12,077 bases of DNA from an uncultured Phycisphaerales bacterium (GTDB lineage Bacteria > Planctomycetota > Phycisphaerae > WQYP01). A program made the position numbers and the translations under genes. Below the pieces are notes generated by a model. The model had not been told where the DNA came from. It did no database searches and saw only the letters and a program-made list of their open reading frames with translations. The DNA lies in contig CALCHA010000632.1 in NCBI GenBank assembly GCA_937901265.1, positions 1-12,077 of the forward strand, written 5' to 3'. This document shows, one piece after another, positions 11,170-12,077 of this stretch; position 1 is the stretch's first letter, and each line of letters starts with the position of its first letter.

Positions 11170-12077
11170 ATGAATCTGAACCTCTCGCTCGACCCCTCGA
11201 TCGATCCGGCCGCCTTCCTCGGCCACGCCGACCGCAACCTCAAGCTGCTGCGCGAACTGCTGGACGTGCATCTTTCCGCCCGCGATGAGAGCGTGCGCAT
11301 CTCCGGCGAGCCCGCCGCCGTCTCCCGCGCCGCCGCCGTCATTGCCGAGTTGCAGCGCTACCTCCGCCACCACCCCGCGGTCGACCGCGACCAGCTCGTC
11401 GCGATCGTGCGGCGAACCGAGGCGGAGATTTCCGGCGACGCCACCGCCATGGGCCCCGACGAAACGGGCGCCCTGGATGTTACCGCCCGCGGCCAGCTCG
11501 TCCGCGCCAAGACCGAGGGCCAGAAACGCTACCTCACTTCGATCGCGCACAACGACCTGGTCTTCTGCGAAGGTCCCGCGGGCACGGGCAAAACGTTCCT
11601 CGCCGTCGCCATGGCCGTCAGCCTCCTGCGCCGCTCCATCATCCGCCGCATCGTGCTCGTGCGCCCGGCCGTCGAAGCGGGAGAAAAGCTCGGCTTTCTC
11701 CCCGGCGGCATCGAGGAAAAGGTCAACCCCTACCTCCGTCCGCTGCTCGACGCACTCTCCGACATGATGACCTTCGAGCAAATCCGCCGCTATATGGCCA
11801 ATGACATTATCGAGGTGGCCCCCCTGGCGTACATGCGCGGCCGCACGCTGAACGAGGCCGTCGTCATCCTCGATGAAGCGCAGAACACCACCCCCTCGCA
11901 GATGCTCATGTTCCTCACACGTATGGGCGAACGCAGCAAAATGATCGTCACCGGCGACCCCTCGCAGGTGGACCTCGAAGCCGGCCAGTCGTCGGGGCTG
12001 ATCGACGCCCACAAAACCCTCCACGGCATCAAGGGGATCGCCTTCATCAAGCTCGACAAAACCGACATCGTGCGCCA
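11170..12077 (+). CDS. phoH: PhoH family ATPase, 3' end beyond window
   Basis: 302 residues are visible and no stop is reached; family members are usually about 320-350, so only the tail is missing. The start at 11170 has GGAG five bases upstream. The N-terminal part (about 1-110) is the lineage-variable region. Then comes QKRYLTSIAHNDLVFCEGPAGTGKT, with Walker A GPAGTGKT at 135-142. It is followed by RPAVEAGEKLGFLPGG (165-180) and VVILDEAQNTT (231-241) carrying Walker B and the DEAQ motif. LTRMGERSKMIVTGDPSQVDL (249-269) is the sensor-like segment. These make a YbeZ/PhoH-type nucleoside triphosphatase, linked to RNA metabolism and often encoded next to the RNase ybeY. Its neighbour past the window edge is the natural test of that. 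Confidence 0.92.
   Translation, partial: MNLNLSLDPSIDPAAFLGHADRNLKLLRELLDVHLSARDESVRISGEPAAVSRAAAVIAELQRYLRHHPAVDRDQLVAIVRRTEAEISGDATAMGPDETGALDVTARGQLVRAKTEGQKRYLTSIAHNDLVFCEGPAGTGKTFLAVAMAVSLLRRSIIRRIVLVRPAVEAGEKLGFLPGGIEEKVNPYLRPLLDALSDMMTFEQIRRYMANDIIEVAPLAYMRGRTLNEAVVILDEAQNTTPSQMLMFLTRMGERSKMIVTGDPSQVDLEAGQSSGLIDAHKTLHGIKGIAFIKLDKTDIVR

Noticed and set aside
10960..12024. A 354-residue minus-strand frame opposite phoH
   Set aside because: Antisense shadow; Walker A, Walker B and DEAQ motifs are on the plus strand.

Overview
The window is a high-GC bacterial chromosome segment with an ordinary gene mix on both strands: short, partly AT-rich intergenic gaps, many small lineage-specific proteins, a HEAT-repeat protein paired with a small membrane protein, a DUF2089 protein and a PhoH ATPase. 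This combination, with variable use of Shine-Dalgarno (SD) sequences, looks most like a member of the Planctomycetota or a related PVC lineage. That is an inference from gene style; no rRNA or other decisive marker is present. I see no rRNA, tRNA, CRISPR array, transposase, phage gene or attachment site.

Layout. The first ~62 bases are an almost pure G run that looks like a contig-end artefact, and it cuts off the 3' end of a minus-strand DUF2089 zinc-ribbon/helix-turn-helix gene (start 342). An AT-rich divergent gap leads to a plus-strand Pro/Gln-rich protein (527-1021). A minus-strand 85-aa disordered protein with a very strong ribosome site (1303-1046) follows, then trpD (1377-2447), a 95-aa secreted protein (2655-2942) and an Ig-like lipoprotein (3214-3699) closed by two tandem hairpins. 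On the minus strand a HEAT-repeat protein (6245-4329) and a single-pass membrane protein (4332-3841) overlap by ATGA and are probably translated together. From 6444 the plus strand carries a DegT-type sugar aminotransferase, mtnA, a 56-aa membrane protein and a YghZ/GprA-type aldo-keto reductase (to 10065). A minus-strand sulfite-oxidase-like molybdoenzyme (10696-10079) converges on the reductase. The window ends with a 92-aa three-helix membrane protein and a phoH gene that runs off the right edge.

How the genes relate. Few work together in an obvious way. trpD (tryptophan synthesis), mtnA (methylthio-ribose salvage), the aminotransferase (sugar nucleotide modification), the reductase (aldehyde detoxification) and phoH (RNA metabolism) are separate household functions. 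The clearest functional pair is the ATGA-coupled HEAT/membrane gene pair. mtnA next to an aldehyde reductase is a possible but unproven salvage link.

Most worth a second look: a TrpD whose metal-binding acidic positions are altered, the HEAT/membrane pair, a 6-unit heptamer repeat in the 6246-6443 gap, a long hairpin between the aminotransferase gene and mtnA, and two genes predicted to have leaderless or near-leaderless mRNAs. I do not see a convincing new multi-gene system.
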